Source of the DNA: Lachnospiraceae bacterium
GTDB lineage: Bacteria; Bacillota; Clostridia; Lachnospirales; Lachnospiraceae
Length of the DNA stretch: 64,000 nucleotides
Assembly: GCA_910575775.1 (NCBI GenBank)
Contig: CAJTEY010000004.1
Coordinates: 62,001 to 126,000, forward strand
Direction of reading: 5' to 3'
Part shown: one piece after another, positions 50,562-59,347 of the stretch
Position numbering within the stretch: the stretch's first letter is position 1
Layout of the letters: the number at the start of each line of letters is the position of its first letter
Position numbers and translations under genes: made by a program
Notes under the pieces: model-generated
Told to the model about the DNA's origin: nothing
Seen by the model: only the letters and a program-made list of their open reading frames with translations
The model's database searches: none

Positions 50562-51570
50562 TCTCGTCACCTCCGCCTCTGGAGATAACAATTTCCGCAG
50601 CATCCTCCAGTTTTCGGATGATGTTTACAATCTTCTGCTGCGCTTCTTCCACGTCCTTCATGCGGACGGGACCCATAAACTCCATATCCTCCTTGATCAT
50701 AACGGCAAGACGCTTGGAGAGGTTGTTAAAGATTGCGTTCTGCACATCTTCATTGGAACCCTTCAAAGCGATCGCCAGATCGGAGTTATCCACATCACGC
50801 AGCACACGCTGGATTGCACGGTCGTCCAGAAGCAGAATATCCTCGAATACGAACATCTTCTTTCTGATCTCGTCCGCAAGTTCCGGCTCCTCGATCTCCA
50901 ACGTCTCCATGATATGTTTCTCTGTACCGCGGTCTACCGTATTCAAAATTTCCACGACAGCGTCCACACCGCCGATAATCGTATAATCCTGATTTACCAG
51001 AGATGACAGTTTGGATTCCAAAACTTTCTCCACCTCCTTGATTACATCCGGGCTCGTTCTGTCCATCACCGCAATACGCTTCGTAACATCGGCCTGTCTG
51101 TCCGGCGGAAGCGCCGAAACAATGATAGCCGCCTGCCCGGGCGCCAGATAGGACAGTATGAGCGCGATGGTCTGCGGGTGTTCATCCTGAATAAAGTTGA
51201 GAAGCTGTGCCGCATCGGCCTTTCTCACAAACTCGAAAGGCTTTACCTGCAGGGATGCCGTCAGCTTGCCGATTACGTCCATCGCCTTCTCGGAGCCGAA
51301 AGACTTCTCCAGCAGCTCCTTCGCGTAGTTGATACCGCCCTCCGCAATATACTGCTGCGCCAGACACACCTGATAGAACTCGTTCACCACGCTCTCCTTA
51401 ACCTGAGGCGTGATACTCCTTGTGTTCGCGATCTCCAGCGTCAGCTCCTCCACCTCGTCTTCTTTCAAGTGTTTGAAAATTGACGCCGACTTTTCCGGTC
51501 CAAGAGCAATCATCAAGATGGCCGCCTTCTGGAGTCCGTTGATCTTCTCATCCGTTTTTGCCGCTGCCAT
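50551..51570 (-). CDS. fliG: flagellar motor switch protein FliG
   Basis: A 339-residue FliG. The N-domain has KAAILMIALGPEKSASIFKHL, the middle domain AQLLNFIQDEHPQTIALILSYL and DVTKRIAVMDRTSPDVI. The C-terminal torque helix region (LADEIRKKMFVFEDILLLDDRAIQRVLRDVD) carries the charged residues that interact with MotA. It follows fliF by five bases. Confidence 0.97.
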   Translation of the reverse strand: MAAAKTDEKINGLQKAAILMIALGPEKSASIFKHLKEDEVEELTLEIANTRSITPQVKESVVNEFYQVCLAQQYIAEGGINYAKELLEKSFGSEKAMDVIGKLTASLQVKPFEFVRKADAAQLLNFIQDEHPQTIALILSYLAPGQAAIIVSALPPDRQADVTKRIAVMDRTSPDVIKEVEKVLESKLSSLVNQDYTIIGGVDAVVEILNTVDRGTEKHIMETLEIEEPELADEIRKKMFVFEDILLLDDRAIQRVLRDVDNSDLAIALKGSNEDVQNAIFNNLSKRLAVMIKEDMEFMGPVRMKDVEEAQQKIVNIIRKLEDAAEIVISRGGGDEIIV

Positions 51571-51575
51571 TTATC

Positions 51576-53180
51576 CTACCCCCAGTCTTCGTTTAACCAG
51601 TTGCGCAGCAAATTCGCCGCCGCCTCCGGATTCTCTTCCACAAATTTGCCGACGAGCCGTTTCTCATCGGACTCGTTTTCGGAGGAAATCTCCTCAAGCT
51701 GCACATCGGACTGAAGCAGCGTCTCCACGGTGAGCTCCTCCTCTTCCTCCTCGTGCTTCTCGCTGCGCATACTGCGGAGCACTACAAAGGCCAGAAGCGC
51801 AAGAATCACAATAATCAGAAGAATCTGCAGGACATCCGTCGCCGTGATCGGAGAACCTTCTGCGTCAAAGAAGAGGTTCTCGCTGTACGCCACCAGCGTA
51901 ATGTTATCTACCGCAATGCCCGTCGCGTTTGCCGCAGCATTATAAAATGTCTCATCCAATTCGATCCGTGTGCGCTCGTTGTTGGCAAGCTTATACTCTT
52001 CCCAGCTCACGCCGTCCAGAAGCCCCTGGGCGTCCACGTCCTCCTCGCGGATTACGTTGTAACGGATCAGGGATGCCGCCAGAGACGAAGCCGCGTAATT
52101 GATCACCCCGGAAGGCGTTTCCGTTGTGGTGATCGTCTCGTTTGGCAAATAGTCCCTCGACTGCTCGCTCCTCGTGGAACGGGAATTGCTGTTATCCTCA
52201 ATGACATAAGTCGTGTCGTCGTCGTTAGAATCCGTACCGGGCACGCCGCCCACATCACTCACATTCTCCTCGTCGTAAAGATCCTCATGGCTCAGCACGC
52301 CCTGGGTCTGTCCCTCCGCCGGGGTATATGTATGCTCCGTCTTTGTCTGATTGGAGAAATCCAGTACCAGATTGGGGGACACCTCCACATTGTCGAACTC
52401 ATTCGTGCCCAGCATAACCCTGCGCACACTGTTAATCATGTTTTTCTCCGCCTCGGTCTTTACAGAAAGGTGGGCGTTTGCCAGACCGGAAGGAGAATAA
52501 TTTTCATCCCCTGTAAACAGCATATTGCTGTTCGTGTCAAGAATGACAATATTGTCTGTGGTTTCATTACCCAGAGCCGTCGCCACAGCGCGCGCCAGAT
52601 AGGCTGCACTCTCCTGCGAAAACTCGTCCTTCAGCTCCAGCACTACCCATGCGTAAGATTCCTGCTCCTGCGCAATCAGCGTACCGTCGTCCTCGGGAAT
52701 ATTCAGGGTGACCTTCGCTCTGTTGATCGCCGTGAACATGGACAGTACGTCATTTTCCAGGCGCTTTTCCAGATAAACGACATGTTTTTTCTGCTTGTCG
52801 GACTCCGTCGTGGAAAAACTGCCGTCCGTCACATTCTCAATCCCCCAGCTAGCCGCCTGTATATTGTTGGCGCCAAGGAGCAGATTAGCCTGCCCTAACT
52901 GTTCCTCAAGAATGGAGATGGTCAATCCGTCATCCGTAATCTGGTATTTATACCCTTCGCCCTCCAGAAGGTCTATCACCTCCGAGGCTTCCTTGGTGGT
53001 TTCACACTCCCTGAGCAGCACATACTCAGGTCTGGTGAGACTTGACACGATAATCACCAGGGCTATGATAAGCGCCGCTACCACCGCCACGATCAGAGTC
53101 TTCTGCTTCGACGTGAAACGGTTCCACCACTCCATTATTCTATTTCCTAATTCTCTCAGTTTCTCAATTATCTTTTCCAC
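51576..53180 (-). CDS. fliF: flagellar MS-ring protein FliF
   Basis: A 534-residue FliF with two membrane spans (about 27-47 and 458-478). The YscJ/FliF domain contains KEASEVIDLLEGEGYKYQI and YLEKRLENDVLSMFTAINRAKVTLNIPE, and a variable Asp/Ser-rich periplasm-side segment lies near 295-335. The C-terminal cytoplasmic tail (LLRNWLNEDW) binds FliG. It starts at a GTG with AAGGAG upstream. The length fits the family. Confidence 0.95.
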   Translation of the reverse strand: MEKIIEKLRELGNRIMEWWNRFTSKQKTLIVAVVAALIIALVIIVSSLTRPEYVLLRECETTKEASEVIDLLEGEGYKYQITDDGLTISILEEQLGQANLLLGANNIQAASWGIENVTDGSFSTTESDKQKKHVVYLEKRLENDVLSMFTAINRAKVTLNIPEDDGTLIAQEQESYAWVVLELKDEFSQESAAYLARAVATALGNETTDNIVILDTNSNMLFTGDENYSPSGLANAHLSVKTEAEKNMINSVRRVMLGTNEFDNVEVSPNLVLDFSNQTKTEHTYTPAEGQTQGVLSHEDLYDEENVSDVGGVPGTDSNDDDTTYVIEDNSNSRSTRSEQSRDYLPNETITTTETPSGVINYAASSLAASLIRYNVIREEDVDAQGLLDGVSWEEYKLANNERTRIELDETFYNAAANATGIAVDNITLVAYSENLFFDAEGSPITATDVLQILLIIVILALLAFVVLRSMRSEKHEEEEEELTVETLLQSDVQLEEISSENESDEKRLVGKFVEENPEAAANLLRNWLNEDWG

Positions 53181-53226
53181 AGCAATTCGTTCTCCTTCGG
53201 CATTTCCTTTTATGCGCTAAATGGAA

Positions 53227-53553
53227 CTAAACCTGCATCTGGATCAGTTCTTTATACGCTTCCAGAAGCTTATCCCTGATCGCCACAGTGTATTGTAATG
53301 CTGTAGAAGCCTTCTGCAGGGCGATGGTAAGGTCATGGGTGTTCTCCGTCTCACCCAGCGCCCATTTGATCTTCTCGTTTTCCGCCTCCGACAAATAACC
53401 GTTCGTGGTGTTCAGATTGTCAATCGCGGTATGTAGCAGTGCATCAAAACCATTTTCCTTATAGTCTTCAATACGCGTTGTGGGCGCCGCTTTCGCAGCT
53501 TCACGAATCACGCCCGAAGACACATTATATAATTCTGTGATATCCAAAGCCAT
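53227..53553 (-). CDS. fliE: flagellar hook-basal body protein FliE
   Basis: A 108-residue FliE. The ATG at 53553 has GGAGG eight bases upstream. The pattern NGFDALLHTAIDNLNTTNGYLSEAE followed by HDLTIALQKASTALQYTVAIRDKLLEAYKELIQMQV is diagnostic. It joins the MS-ring to the rod and is needed for export of rod proteins. Confidence 0.95.
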   Translation of the reverse strand: MALDITELYNVSSGVIREAAKAAPTTRIEDYKENGFDALLHTAIDNLNTTNGYLSEAENEKIKWALGETENTHDLTIALQKASTALQYTVAIRDKLLEAYKELIQMQV

Positions 53554-53629
53554 CTCTGTTTCCTCCAACATTCCCCGTTCAATTCCGTGTATTAATAACG
53601 TGTGTTACTCCACCTGATACACCATCTTA

Positions 53630-54076
53630 TCAGCCGTTCAAAATGTTAAGTCCCATTGTAGCCATGTTCTTGCTGGCAGAAAAAGCAGTCCCGTTCGCCT
53701 GATAAGCGCGGGACGCGTCAATCAGGTTCGTAAACTCCGTAATGATGTTCACATTCGGGTACATCACATAACCGTTTTCATCTGCATCCGGATGGGAAGG
53801 GTCGTAAACCATATTCCCCTCTGTCTTCGTATCCTCATAGACGCCCGTTACCTTCACACCGTTGCCCGCGAAGCGTTCATGCTCCTTCATAAGGATCTGA
53901 TGGAAGTGCGTCGGAGAATTTTTCTCCTTAAATACTACGATCTTTCTGCGGTAGGGCGTACCGTCCTCCGTCCTTGTTGTATTCGCGTTCGCCACATTCT
54001 GGGAAATGGTATCCATGCGGAAACGCTCCGCAGTCATACCTGTCGCGTTGATGTCAAAAGCGGTAAACAATGCCAT
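53630..54076 (-). CDS. flgC: flagellar rod protein FlgC
   Basis: A 148-residue FlgC. N-terminal segment MALFTAFDINATGMTAERFRMD and QNVANANTTRT, the PYRRKIVVF stretch, and the C-terminal DASRAYQANGTAFSASKNM helix are standard. It is a proximal rod component exported by the flagellar apparatus. Confidence 0.96.
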   Translation of the reverse strand: MALFTAFDINATGMTAERFRMDTISQNVANANTTRTEDGTPYRRKIVVFKEKNSPTHFHQILMKEHERFAGNGVKVTGVYEDTKTEGNMVYDPSHPDADENGYVMYPNVNIITEFTNLIDASRAYQANGTAFSASKNMATMGLNILNG

Positions 54077-54101
54077 GTCTGACTCCTCCTTCTATACACT
54101 A

Positions 54102-54500
54102 TCACTTCATAACTGACTGCAGATTCTTAAACTCCTGGGCAACACTCTGATAGAGTCCCTGGTAAACAATCTGGTTCTTCGCCAGATATACACCCTCGGT
54201 ATCCGGATCGACGTTATTTCCGTCTATGCGGTAGGAAAAGCCGGAGTAATCCCTATAGGAAATCGGATCCAGTCTTCTCATCTTCAAATCCGCCACCTTC
54301 GCGTCCATACTCTTATACCGGGAATGGCGCAGCGCCTTCGCGAGCTGCGTCTCGAAGTTCACATCCTGCCTCTTATAACCCGGTGTATCCACATTAGACA
54401 GATTATTGGAAATTGCCTCATGCCTAAGCATGGATGCGTCCATCGCCTTATCCAGCACACTCACATAATCAAACGCATTCGTATCCATCAATGAGCTCAT
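54102..54500 (-). CDS. flgB: flagellar rod protein FlgB
   Basis: A 132-residue FlgB, the first gene of the flagellar operon. The ATG at 54500 has AAGGAG seven bases upstream. The rod motif LRHEAISNNLSNVDTPGYKRQDV is near residues 23-45. The C-terminal helix contains QIVYQGLYQSVAQEFKNLQSV. Transcription probably starts from the promoter at 54538-54565, about 25-30 bases upstream of the gene. Confidence 0.96.
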   Translation of the reverse strand: MSSLMDTNAFDYVSVLDKAMDASMLRHEAISNNLSNVDTPGYKRQDVNFETQLAKALRHSRYKSMDAKVADLKMRRLDPISYRDYSGFSYRIDGNNVDPDTEGVYLAKNQIVYQGLYQSVAQEFKNLQSVMK

Positions 54501-54537
54501 AGTCACACTCCTTCCACGTTAATACAATCCATATTCC

Positions 54538-54565
54538 ATTATAAATAAATTATAAAAAAATACAA
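54538..54565 (-). promoter_or_regulatory. sigma-A promoter of the flagellar operon
   Basis: On the minus strand TTGTAT (54560-54565) and TATAAT (54538-54543) are 16 bases apart. The perfect -10 suggests housekeeping sigma-A control of the early flagellar genes. Confidence 0.65.
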
Positions 54566-54577
54566 GGTTTTTCGATT

Positions 54578-54592
54578 GATTTTCACAAATTC
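54578..54592. promoter_or_regulatory. possible CodY box upstream of flgB
   Basis: GAATTTGTGAAAATC (minus strand) matches the CodY consensus AATTTTCWGAAAATT at 11 of 15 positions. It lies just upstream of the flgB -35 element. CodY represses the fla/che operon in Bacillus, and codY is the neighbouring gene here, so nutrient-linked control is plausible. Confidence 0.4.
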
Positions 54593-54610
54593 GTGTCGCC
54601 GCAAAACAGC

Positions 54611-54655
54611 AAAAAAGAACCTGCGGTGCGCAAAATCAGCACTTTTCGCAGATCC
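54611..54655 (-). terminator. intrinsic terminator of codY
   Basis: On the minus strand GGATCTGCG pairs with CGCAGGTTC (two wobble pairs), followed by TTTTTT. It lies between the codY stop and the flgB promoter. Confidence 0.8.
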
Positions 54656-54686
54656 TTCTGCCAGTAATTTCTAAAGCGTCAACTGT

Positions 54687-55472
54687 TTAAAACCTTCCCT
54701 GCTCTTTCAATTTTTCCACTTCATCGAACACCACATCGTTCAGCACCTTGATGTATGTTCCCTTCATTCCCGATGAGCGGGATTCGATCACGCCCGCGCT
54801 CTCAAATTTGCGCAGAGCGTTCACAATCACCGAACGGGTAATCCCCACCTTATCCGCAATCTTGCTGGCCACCAGTATGCCTTCCATACCTCCCAGCTCG
54901 TCAAAAATATGGGTGATGGCTTCCATCTCAGAGAACGAAAGTGTGGAGATCGCCGATTTCACCACCGCCACCTTGCGGTTTTCCTCCGCATTCTCCTCGC
55001 TGACTGCCCGCAGCATCTCAAGTCCTACCACCGTGGTGCCATACTCACACAAAATAATGTCGTCAATATCGTACTGTTCGTCGCATTTATAAAGGAAGAG
55101 AGTTCCCAGCCGTTCTCCCGATATCTCGATCGGGGCGATCACCGCCTGGAACCGCCGGATACCCGGACTTTCAAATCCGAGTGTCTCCAGGTTGACATTC
55201 TCCTTGGTGGAAAGTACCCCGAGAAGCCGCTCATTTAACATGGGGTCAATAAAACCGCCCACATGATCCACGATCAGCTCCGTGATGGATTCCACCGTCG
55301 GCATATCGCCGATGCCTAAAATCTTGCCTTTTCTGCTCACAACCAGCACATTGGAGACCAGAATTTCCTTCAGTACATCGCAGATGTCGTTAAACACCAC
55401 CTTGCCCGAATTGTTGTTGTGTAAAAGTTTCCCGATCTTCCTGGTCTTATCTAATAATTGCACGCTGCTCAT
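54687..55472 (-). CDS. codY: GTP-sensing global repressor CodY
   Basis: A 261-residue CodY. The N-terminal GAF domain (MSSVQLLDKTRKIGKLL, DVLKEILVSNVLVVSRKGKILG) senses branched-chain amino acids. The C-terminal winged helix has ASKIADKVGITRSVIVNALRKFESAGVIESRSSGMKGTYI, the strongly conserved DNA-binding part. CodY adjusts metabolism and motility to nutrient supply. It is transcribed from its own promoter and probably autoregulated. Confidence 0.97.
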   Translation of the reverse strand: MSSVQLLDKTRKIGKLLHNNNSGKVVFNDICDVLKEILVSNVLVVSRKGKILGIGDMPTVESITELIVDHVGGFIDPMLNERLLGVLSTKENVNLETLGFESPGIRRFQAVIAPIEISGERLGTLFLYKCDEQYDIDDIILCEYGTTVVGLEMLRAVSEENAEENRKVAVVKSAISTLSFSEMEAITHIFDELGGMEGILVASKIADKVGITRSVIVNALRKFESAGVIESRSSGMKGTYIKVLNDVVFDEVEKLKEQGRF

Positions 55473-55518
55473 GTGTATACCTCTCGATCCCTGTGCCCGG
55501 TCCGCCTGTAATACACTG

Positions 55519-55547
55519 ATTTTATCACACTATTCAGACAATTTCAA
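55519..55547 (-). promoter_or_regulatory. sigma-A promoter of codY
   Basis: On the minus strand TTGAAA (55542-55547) and TAAAAT (55519-55524) are exactly 17 bases apart, about 40-50 bases before the codY start. Confidence 0.75.
55529..55543. promoter_or_regulatory. CodY box inside the codY promoter
   Basis: AATTGTCTGAATAGT (minus strand) matches AATTTTCWGAAAATT at 12 of 15 positions. It occupies the spacer between the -35 and -10 elements, where bound CodY would block RNA polymerase. This indicates negative autoregulation. Confidence 0.6.
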
Positions 55548-55611
55548 TGCATGTCGCACAATTTGTCCAATTTTAAACTGTGTTGCGTCAATATCCCCAT
55601 TCCTCACTGTT

Positions 55612-57690
55612 TCATTCAGTCTTTTCCTTCGGCATATCCTTGACAAATCCGCAGGATTCATCGGCGCATACCAGCTTGCTGCCCTTCTGGAGCATAATGG
55701 AACCGCAGCGGCCGCACTTTTCATCCACCGGCTTCTGCCACACCATAAAGTCGCAGTCCGGGTTGTCGATGCAGCCGTAATACTTCCGCCCCTTCTTCGT
55801 CTTTTTAAGGACGATATCCTTGCCGCACTTGGGACAGGCAACGCCGATCTTCTCAAAATAGGGCTTGGTATTTCTGCAGTCGGGGAAACCGGGGCAGGCC
55901 AAGAATCTGCCGTGAGGCCCGTACTTGATTACCATCTGTCTGCCGCACAGCTCACAGAACTCATCGGACAGTTCATCGGCAATCTCCACTTCCTCCAGCT
56001 CCTTCTCTGCCTTCTCCACAGCCTCCTGCAGATCGGGATAGAAGTTTTTCACCACCGTCTTCCACTTGACGCTGCCTTCCTCCACACCGTCCAGAAGCGC
56101 CTCCATAGTAGCGGTGAAATTCACATCCACGATAGAGGGAAAGGCGTCCTTCATCATATTATTGACAACCTCGCCCAGCTCCGTCACATAAAGGTTCTTG
56201 TTCTCTTTCACGATATAGCGTCTCGCCAGTATCGTTGTAATGGTAGGCGCATAGGTACTCGGCCTTCCGATTCCCAGCTCCTCCATGGCGCGCACCAGAG
56301 ATGCCTCCGTATAATGGGGGGACGGCTGGGTAAAGTGCTGCTTCTCCTCCAGCGCAAGCAGTGCCAGCCCCGTATCTTCCGAGATACCGCAGATCAGGGT
56401 ATTGCTCTCCTCCTTATCCTCCTCCTGCATATATACACTCATAAAGCCGTCAAATTTTACTTTCGATGCCGCCACGGTAAAACGATGTTCCCCGGCGTCT
56501 ATCTTTACGGAGGTGGTCTCATACCGGGCCGCCGCCATCCGGCTGGCCGCAAACCGCTTCCAGATCAGCTGGTACAGCCGGAACTGATCCCTGGAAAGGG
56601 ATTCCTTGATCTCCAGCGGAAGCCTGCCGATATCCGTGGGACGGATCGCCTCGTGGGCGTCCTGGATCTTTTTATCCGGCTTTTTCTCCCGCTCTACGGC
56701 CGCCGCATACTCCTCCCCGTACTTTTCCGTGATATAAGTCCTGGCTGCCGCCTCTGCCTCCTCCGATATTCTGGTGGAGTCGGTACGCAGATAGGTAATG
56801 ATACCCGTGGTACCGTTTCCTTTGATCTCCACACCCTCATAGAGCTGCTGCGCCAGGCGCATCGTCTTCTGGGTGGAAAAATTCAATACCTTGCTAGCCT
56901 CCTGCTGGAGCGTCGAAGTCGTAAAGGGCAGCGGCGCTTTCTTAATCCGTTCCCCGGTCTTAACCGAGCTTACTTTGTAAGCTGCGCCGGACAGCTCCTT
57001 CTTAATCTGCTCCATCTCCTGCGCGGAAGCGATGGTGCGCTTCTCCGCCTTCGTGCCGTAATATTTCGCAATGAGCGGGTTTTTCTCGCCCTCCACCTTC
57101 AGTTTCGCATCCAGCGTCCAGTACTCCTCCGGGATGAAGGCATTGATCTCCTCCTCCCTGTCGCAGATAATCCGAAGCGCCACCGACTGTACGCGCCCGG
57201 CGGACAGTCCCCGCTTCACCTTCGCCCAAAGAACGGGTGATATCTTATAACCCACCATACGGTCCAGACATCTTCTGGCCTGCTGGGCGTCCACCAGATC
57301 CATATTGATCTCTCTGGCGTTCTTTAAGGACTCCTTCACAGCTGTCTTGGTAATCTCATTGAAGGTAATGCGGTACACCTTCTTATTTTCCAGCTTCAGC
57401 GCAAAAAGCAGATGCCAGGAGATCGCCTCGCCCTCGCGGTCCGGGTCGGTTGCCAGATAGACTTTCTCCGCCTTCTTCACTTCTTTGCGCAGATTCGCCA
57501 GTATGTCCCCCTTGCCCCGGATCGTAATGTACTTCGGTTCAAAGTCATTGTCCACGTCAATCCCCAAAACACTCCTGGGGAGATCACGCACATGTCCCTG
57601 ACTGGCCGCCACTTCATAGTTCGCGCCCAAAAATTTTTTGATGGTTTTCACCTTTGCCGGTGACTCCACAATTACCAGATATTTTGCCAT
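55612..57690 (-). CDS. topA: DNA topoisomerase I
   Basis: A 692-residue type IA topoisomerase. The TOPRIM domain has VIVESPAKVKTIKKF at 7-20 and the metal-binding TDPDREGEA at 81-89. The catalytic Tyr300 lies in GIITYLRTDSTRI. Three C-terminal zinc ribbons are visible (CELCG...CPGFPDC, CPKCG...CIDNPDC, CGRCG...CADESC). It relaxes negative supercoils. The promoter is at 57744-57772. In Bacillus, trmFO, xerC and hslVU lie between topA and codY; they are absent here. Confidence 0.97.
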   Translation of the reverse strand: MAKYLVIVESPAKVKTIKKFLGANYEVAASQGHVRDLPRSVLGIDVDNDFEPKYITIRGKGDILANLRKEVKKAEKVYLATDPDREGEAISWHLLFALKLENKKVYRITFNEITKTAVKESLKNAREINMDLVDAQQARRCLDRMVGYKISPVLWAKVKRGLSAGRVQSVALRIICDREEEINAFIPEEYWTLDAKLKVEGEKNPLIAKYYGTKAEKRTIASAQEMEQIKKELSGAAYKVSSVKTGERIKKAPLPFTTSTLQQEASKVLNFSTQKTMRLAQQLYEGVEIKGNGTTGIITYLRTDSTRISEEAEAAARTYITEKYGEEYAAAVEREKKPDKKIQDAHEAIRPTDIGRLPLEIKESLSRDQFRLYQLIWKRFAASRMAAARYETTSVKIDAGEHRFTVAASKVKFDGFMSVYMQEEDKEESNTLICGISEDTGLALLALEEKQHFTQPSPHYTEASLVRAMEELGIGRPSTYAPTITTILARRYIVKENKNLYVTELGEVVNNMMKDAFPSIVDVNFTATMEALLDGVEEGSVKWKTVVKNFYPDLQEAVEKAEKELEEVEIADELSDEFCELCGRQMVIKYGPHGRFLACPGFPDCRNTKPYFEKIGVACPKCGKDIVLKKTKKGRKYYGCIDNPDCDFMVWQKPVDEKCGRCGSIMLQKGSKLVCADESCGFVKDMPKEKTE

Positions 57691-57743
57691 AGCGATTCCC
57701 CTGTCTGTGTCATTTTACGGTTTTACCCTGTCTAACGTGCAAC

Positions 57744-57772
57744 ACTATACACCAAATCGCAGGCGGTTGCAA
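57744..57772 (-). promoter_or_regulatory. sigma-A promoter of topA
   Basis: On the minus strand TTGCAA (57767-57772) and TATAGT (57744-57749) are exactly 17 bases apart, about 55 bases before the topA start. Confidence 0.75.
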
Positions 57773-57806
57773 GGGGAAATTACTATCCAAACCCAGAAAA
57801 CGGAAA

Positions 57807-57830
57807 ACAGGCGGCTGCATTTCCGCCTGT
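57807..57830 (-). terminator. terminator of the 55-residue protein gene
   Basis: ACAGGCGG (57807-57814) pairs with CCGCCTGT (57823-57830), followed on the minus strand by TTTTCCGTTTTC. It starts eight bases after the small gene's stop. Confidence 0.75.
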
Positions 57831-57837
57831 CCTTTCC

Positions 57838-58005
57838 TCACCGATTCAACGATTTTTCAAGTCTTTCCATGATACGGCCGTATTTTTTTTCAAATCCCGC
57901 ATCGTCACCGGCCTCTTTGTACTCATGCAGTTCTTCCAAATTCTCTTTTATCGCCTCCACAAAATCCTTGTATTGATTGTCTGTCATTCCCATGATTTCC
58001 TCCAT
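57838..58005 (-). CDS. small 55-residue helical protein, own transcription unit
   Basis: The frame reads MEEIMGMTDNQYKDFVEAIK and continues as a charged helical sequence rich in Glu and Lys to a stop at 57838. A start at 57993 (the fifth codon) has an even better GGAGG spacing than the start at 58005, which has AAAGGAGGG. No membrane segment or known domain is visible. A strong promoter and a terminator fit around it exactly, which argues for a real gene. Small proteins of this kind are common in Lachnospiraceae. The function is unknown. Confidence 0.65.
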   Translation of the reverse strand: MEEIMGMTDNQYKDFVEAIKENLEELHEYKEAGDDAGFEKKYGRIMERLEKSLNR

Positions 58006-58047
58006 TTCGTTTCACTCCCTCCTTTCGGATATTCCGCTCTTAAGATC

Positions 58048-58076
58048 ATTATATGTAAAGCGGGAAACCCGGTCAA
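58048..58076 (-). promoter_or_regulatory. strong sigma-A promoter of the 55-residue protein gene
   Basis: On the minus strand TTGACC (58071-58076) and TATAAT (58048-58053) are exactly 17 bases apart; one mismatch to consensus in total. It lies about 40 bases before the start codon. Confidence 0.8.
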
Positions 58077-58116
58077 GGCGCCATGTGTATTCATTTCCGT
58101 TTATTTATATATTTTT

Positions 58117-59337
58117 TTAGGTTTTCATAGTGCGCATAAAATGCCCGCCGCCCACCTGCCCTGCATAACCGTCTGTACACAGCTCCAGAAGTTCCTTATA
58201 CAGTATCGGAAAAGCGATGGCCTTTCCATATCTTTCCTCATATCTGCGCTGCAGTTCCTGCACCGGCAGCGGATTGAAATCCAGAATCTCCCACAGTTGT
58301 CCCTGCACGCCTTCCAGAAAAATCAGGCTGCCCTGCGCCCCCTTCTTCCTCCTGCCGCCGTTTCTCTGTGGCTCCTCCAGAAGCTCTCCCAATATCTCCT
58401 CCGGCGAGGATACCAGCCCTGCCCCCTGGCCGATCAGGCGGTTGCATCCACCGCTTAAAGGATCGGTTGCCCTCCCGGGCAGCGCGTAGACCTCCCGCCC
58501 CTGCTCAAGCGCCATATCCACCGTGATTAAAGTACCGCTCTTCTCCCTCGCCTCCACCACGAGCACCGCATCGCTAAGTCCGCTGATAATACGGTTCCTT
58601 GGAGGAAAAAGGATTCCTCTCGGCCCGGTTCCCGGCGGATATTCAGAACAGACACCGCCAGACGCAAGCAGCATTTCATACAGTTCTTGATTCTCCCGGG
58701 GATAACAGATGTCCACGCCGCATCCCAGAACCCCAAGCGAATACCCGCCCTCTTTTAGCGCCGCAGTCTGTCCGATACCGTCTATTCCCCTTGCCATGCC
58801 GCTGATCACCTGTACACCTGCCCTTGCAAAAGCTGCGCTGAATTGTCCCGCCATATATCTGCCGTACTCGGTACAATCCCTGGCGCCGATCAGCGCCACC
58901 GCCTTTTTTTCCTCCTGCGGAAGCTGCCCGGCGCAGTAGAGAACATAAGGCGGATCCGAAATCCTTTTCAGGCGTGCCGGATACTGCCGTTCCCCCTCTG
59001 CAACCAGAAAAATTCCCCTCTCCCTCATACGCCCGTACGCTCCCGGAACATCGTACCCTCTGCTAAATTCCAGCATCCGTTCCGCTTTCTTCTGAAAACG
59101 CGCCGACAGTTTCCCTGAAAGCACGCCGGAAACAGTCATCTGATAAATTTCCCGGGGTGTCCCAAGAGACGCCAGGGAGCGCAGAAACCCTCTGCTGTTA
59201 AAGCCTGCCGCCTGATACAGCCAGTGTATGTACGCTTTGTCTTCCGCCGCCGCTGTCTTCTCCGTTCCATCCGCTGCCCCCATTTTCTCTGTCTCTGCAG
59301 CCCTCATTTTCACTCTTTCCGCATCCTCCATTCTCAT
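58117..59337 (-). CDS. dprA: DNA-processing protein DprA (Smf)
   Basis: A 406-residue DprA. The start is placed at the ATG at 59337, after GGAGAGGG and 10 bases past the comM stop; a longer frame would overlap comM by 74 bases. A variable N-terminus precedes the Rossmann core (about 145-340) with ALIGARDCTEYGR, VISGMARGIDGIGQTAAL, GCGVDICYPREN and FPPRNRIISGLSDAVLVVEA. A C-terminal winged-helix region follows. DprA loads RecA on incoming single strands in transformation. It pairs with comM here. Confidence 0.95.
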   Translation of the reverse strand: MRMEDAERVKMRAAETEKMGAADGTEKTAAAEDKAYIHWLYQAAGFNSRGFLRSLASLGTPREIYQMTVSGVLSGKLSARFQKKAERMLEFSRGYDVPGAYGRMRERGIFLVAEGERQYPARLKRISDPPYVLYCAGQLPQEEKKAVALIGARDCTEYGRYMAGQFSAAFARAGVQVISGMARGIDGIGQTAALKEGGYSLGVLGCGVDICYPRENQELYEMLLASGGVCSEYPPGTGPRGILFPPRNRIISGLSDAVLVVEAREKSGTLITVDMALEQGREVYALPGRATDPLSGGCNRLIGQGAGLVSSPEEILGELLEEPQRNGGRRKKGAQGSLIFLEGVQGQLWEILDFNPLPVQELQRRYEERYGKAIAFPILYKELLELCTDGYAGQVGGGHFMRTMKT

Positions 59338-59347
59338 GCCCTCTCCC

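Noticed and set aside
50561-50603. Longer FliH start overlapping fliG by 53 bases
   Set aside because: A TTG start with a well-placed GGAGGTGA fits better; the longer form would have poor initiation signals.
55282-57240. Long plus-strand open frame opposite codY and topA
   Set aside because: It lies exactly antisense to two well-supported genes, has no ribosome site or family pattern, and its composition is that of a mirrored GC-biased gene.
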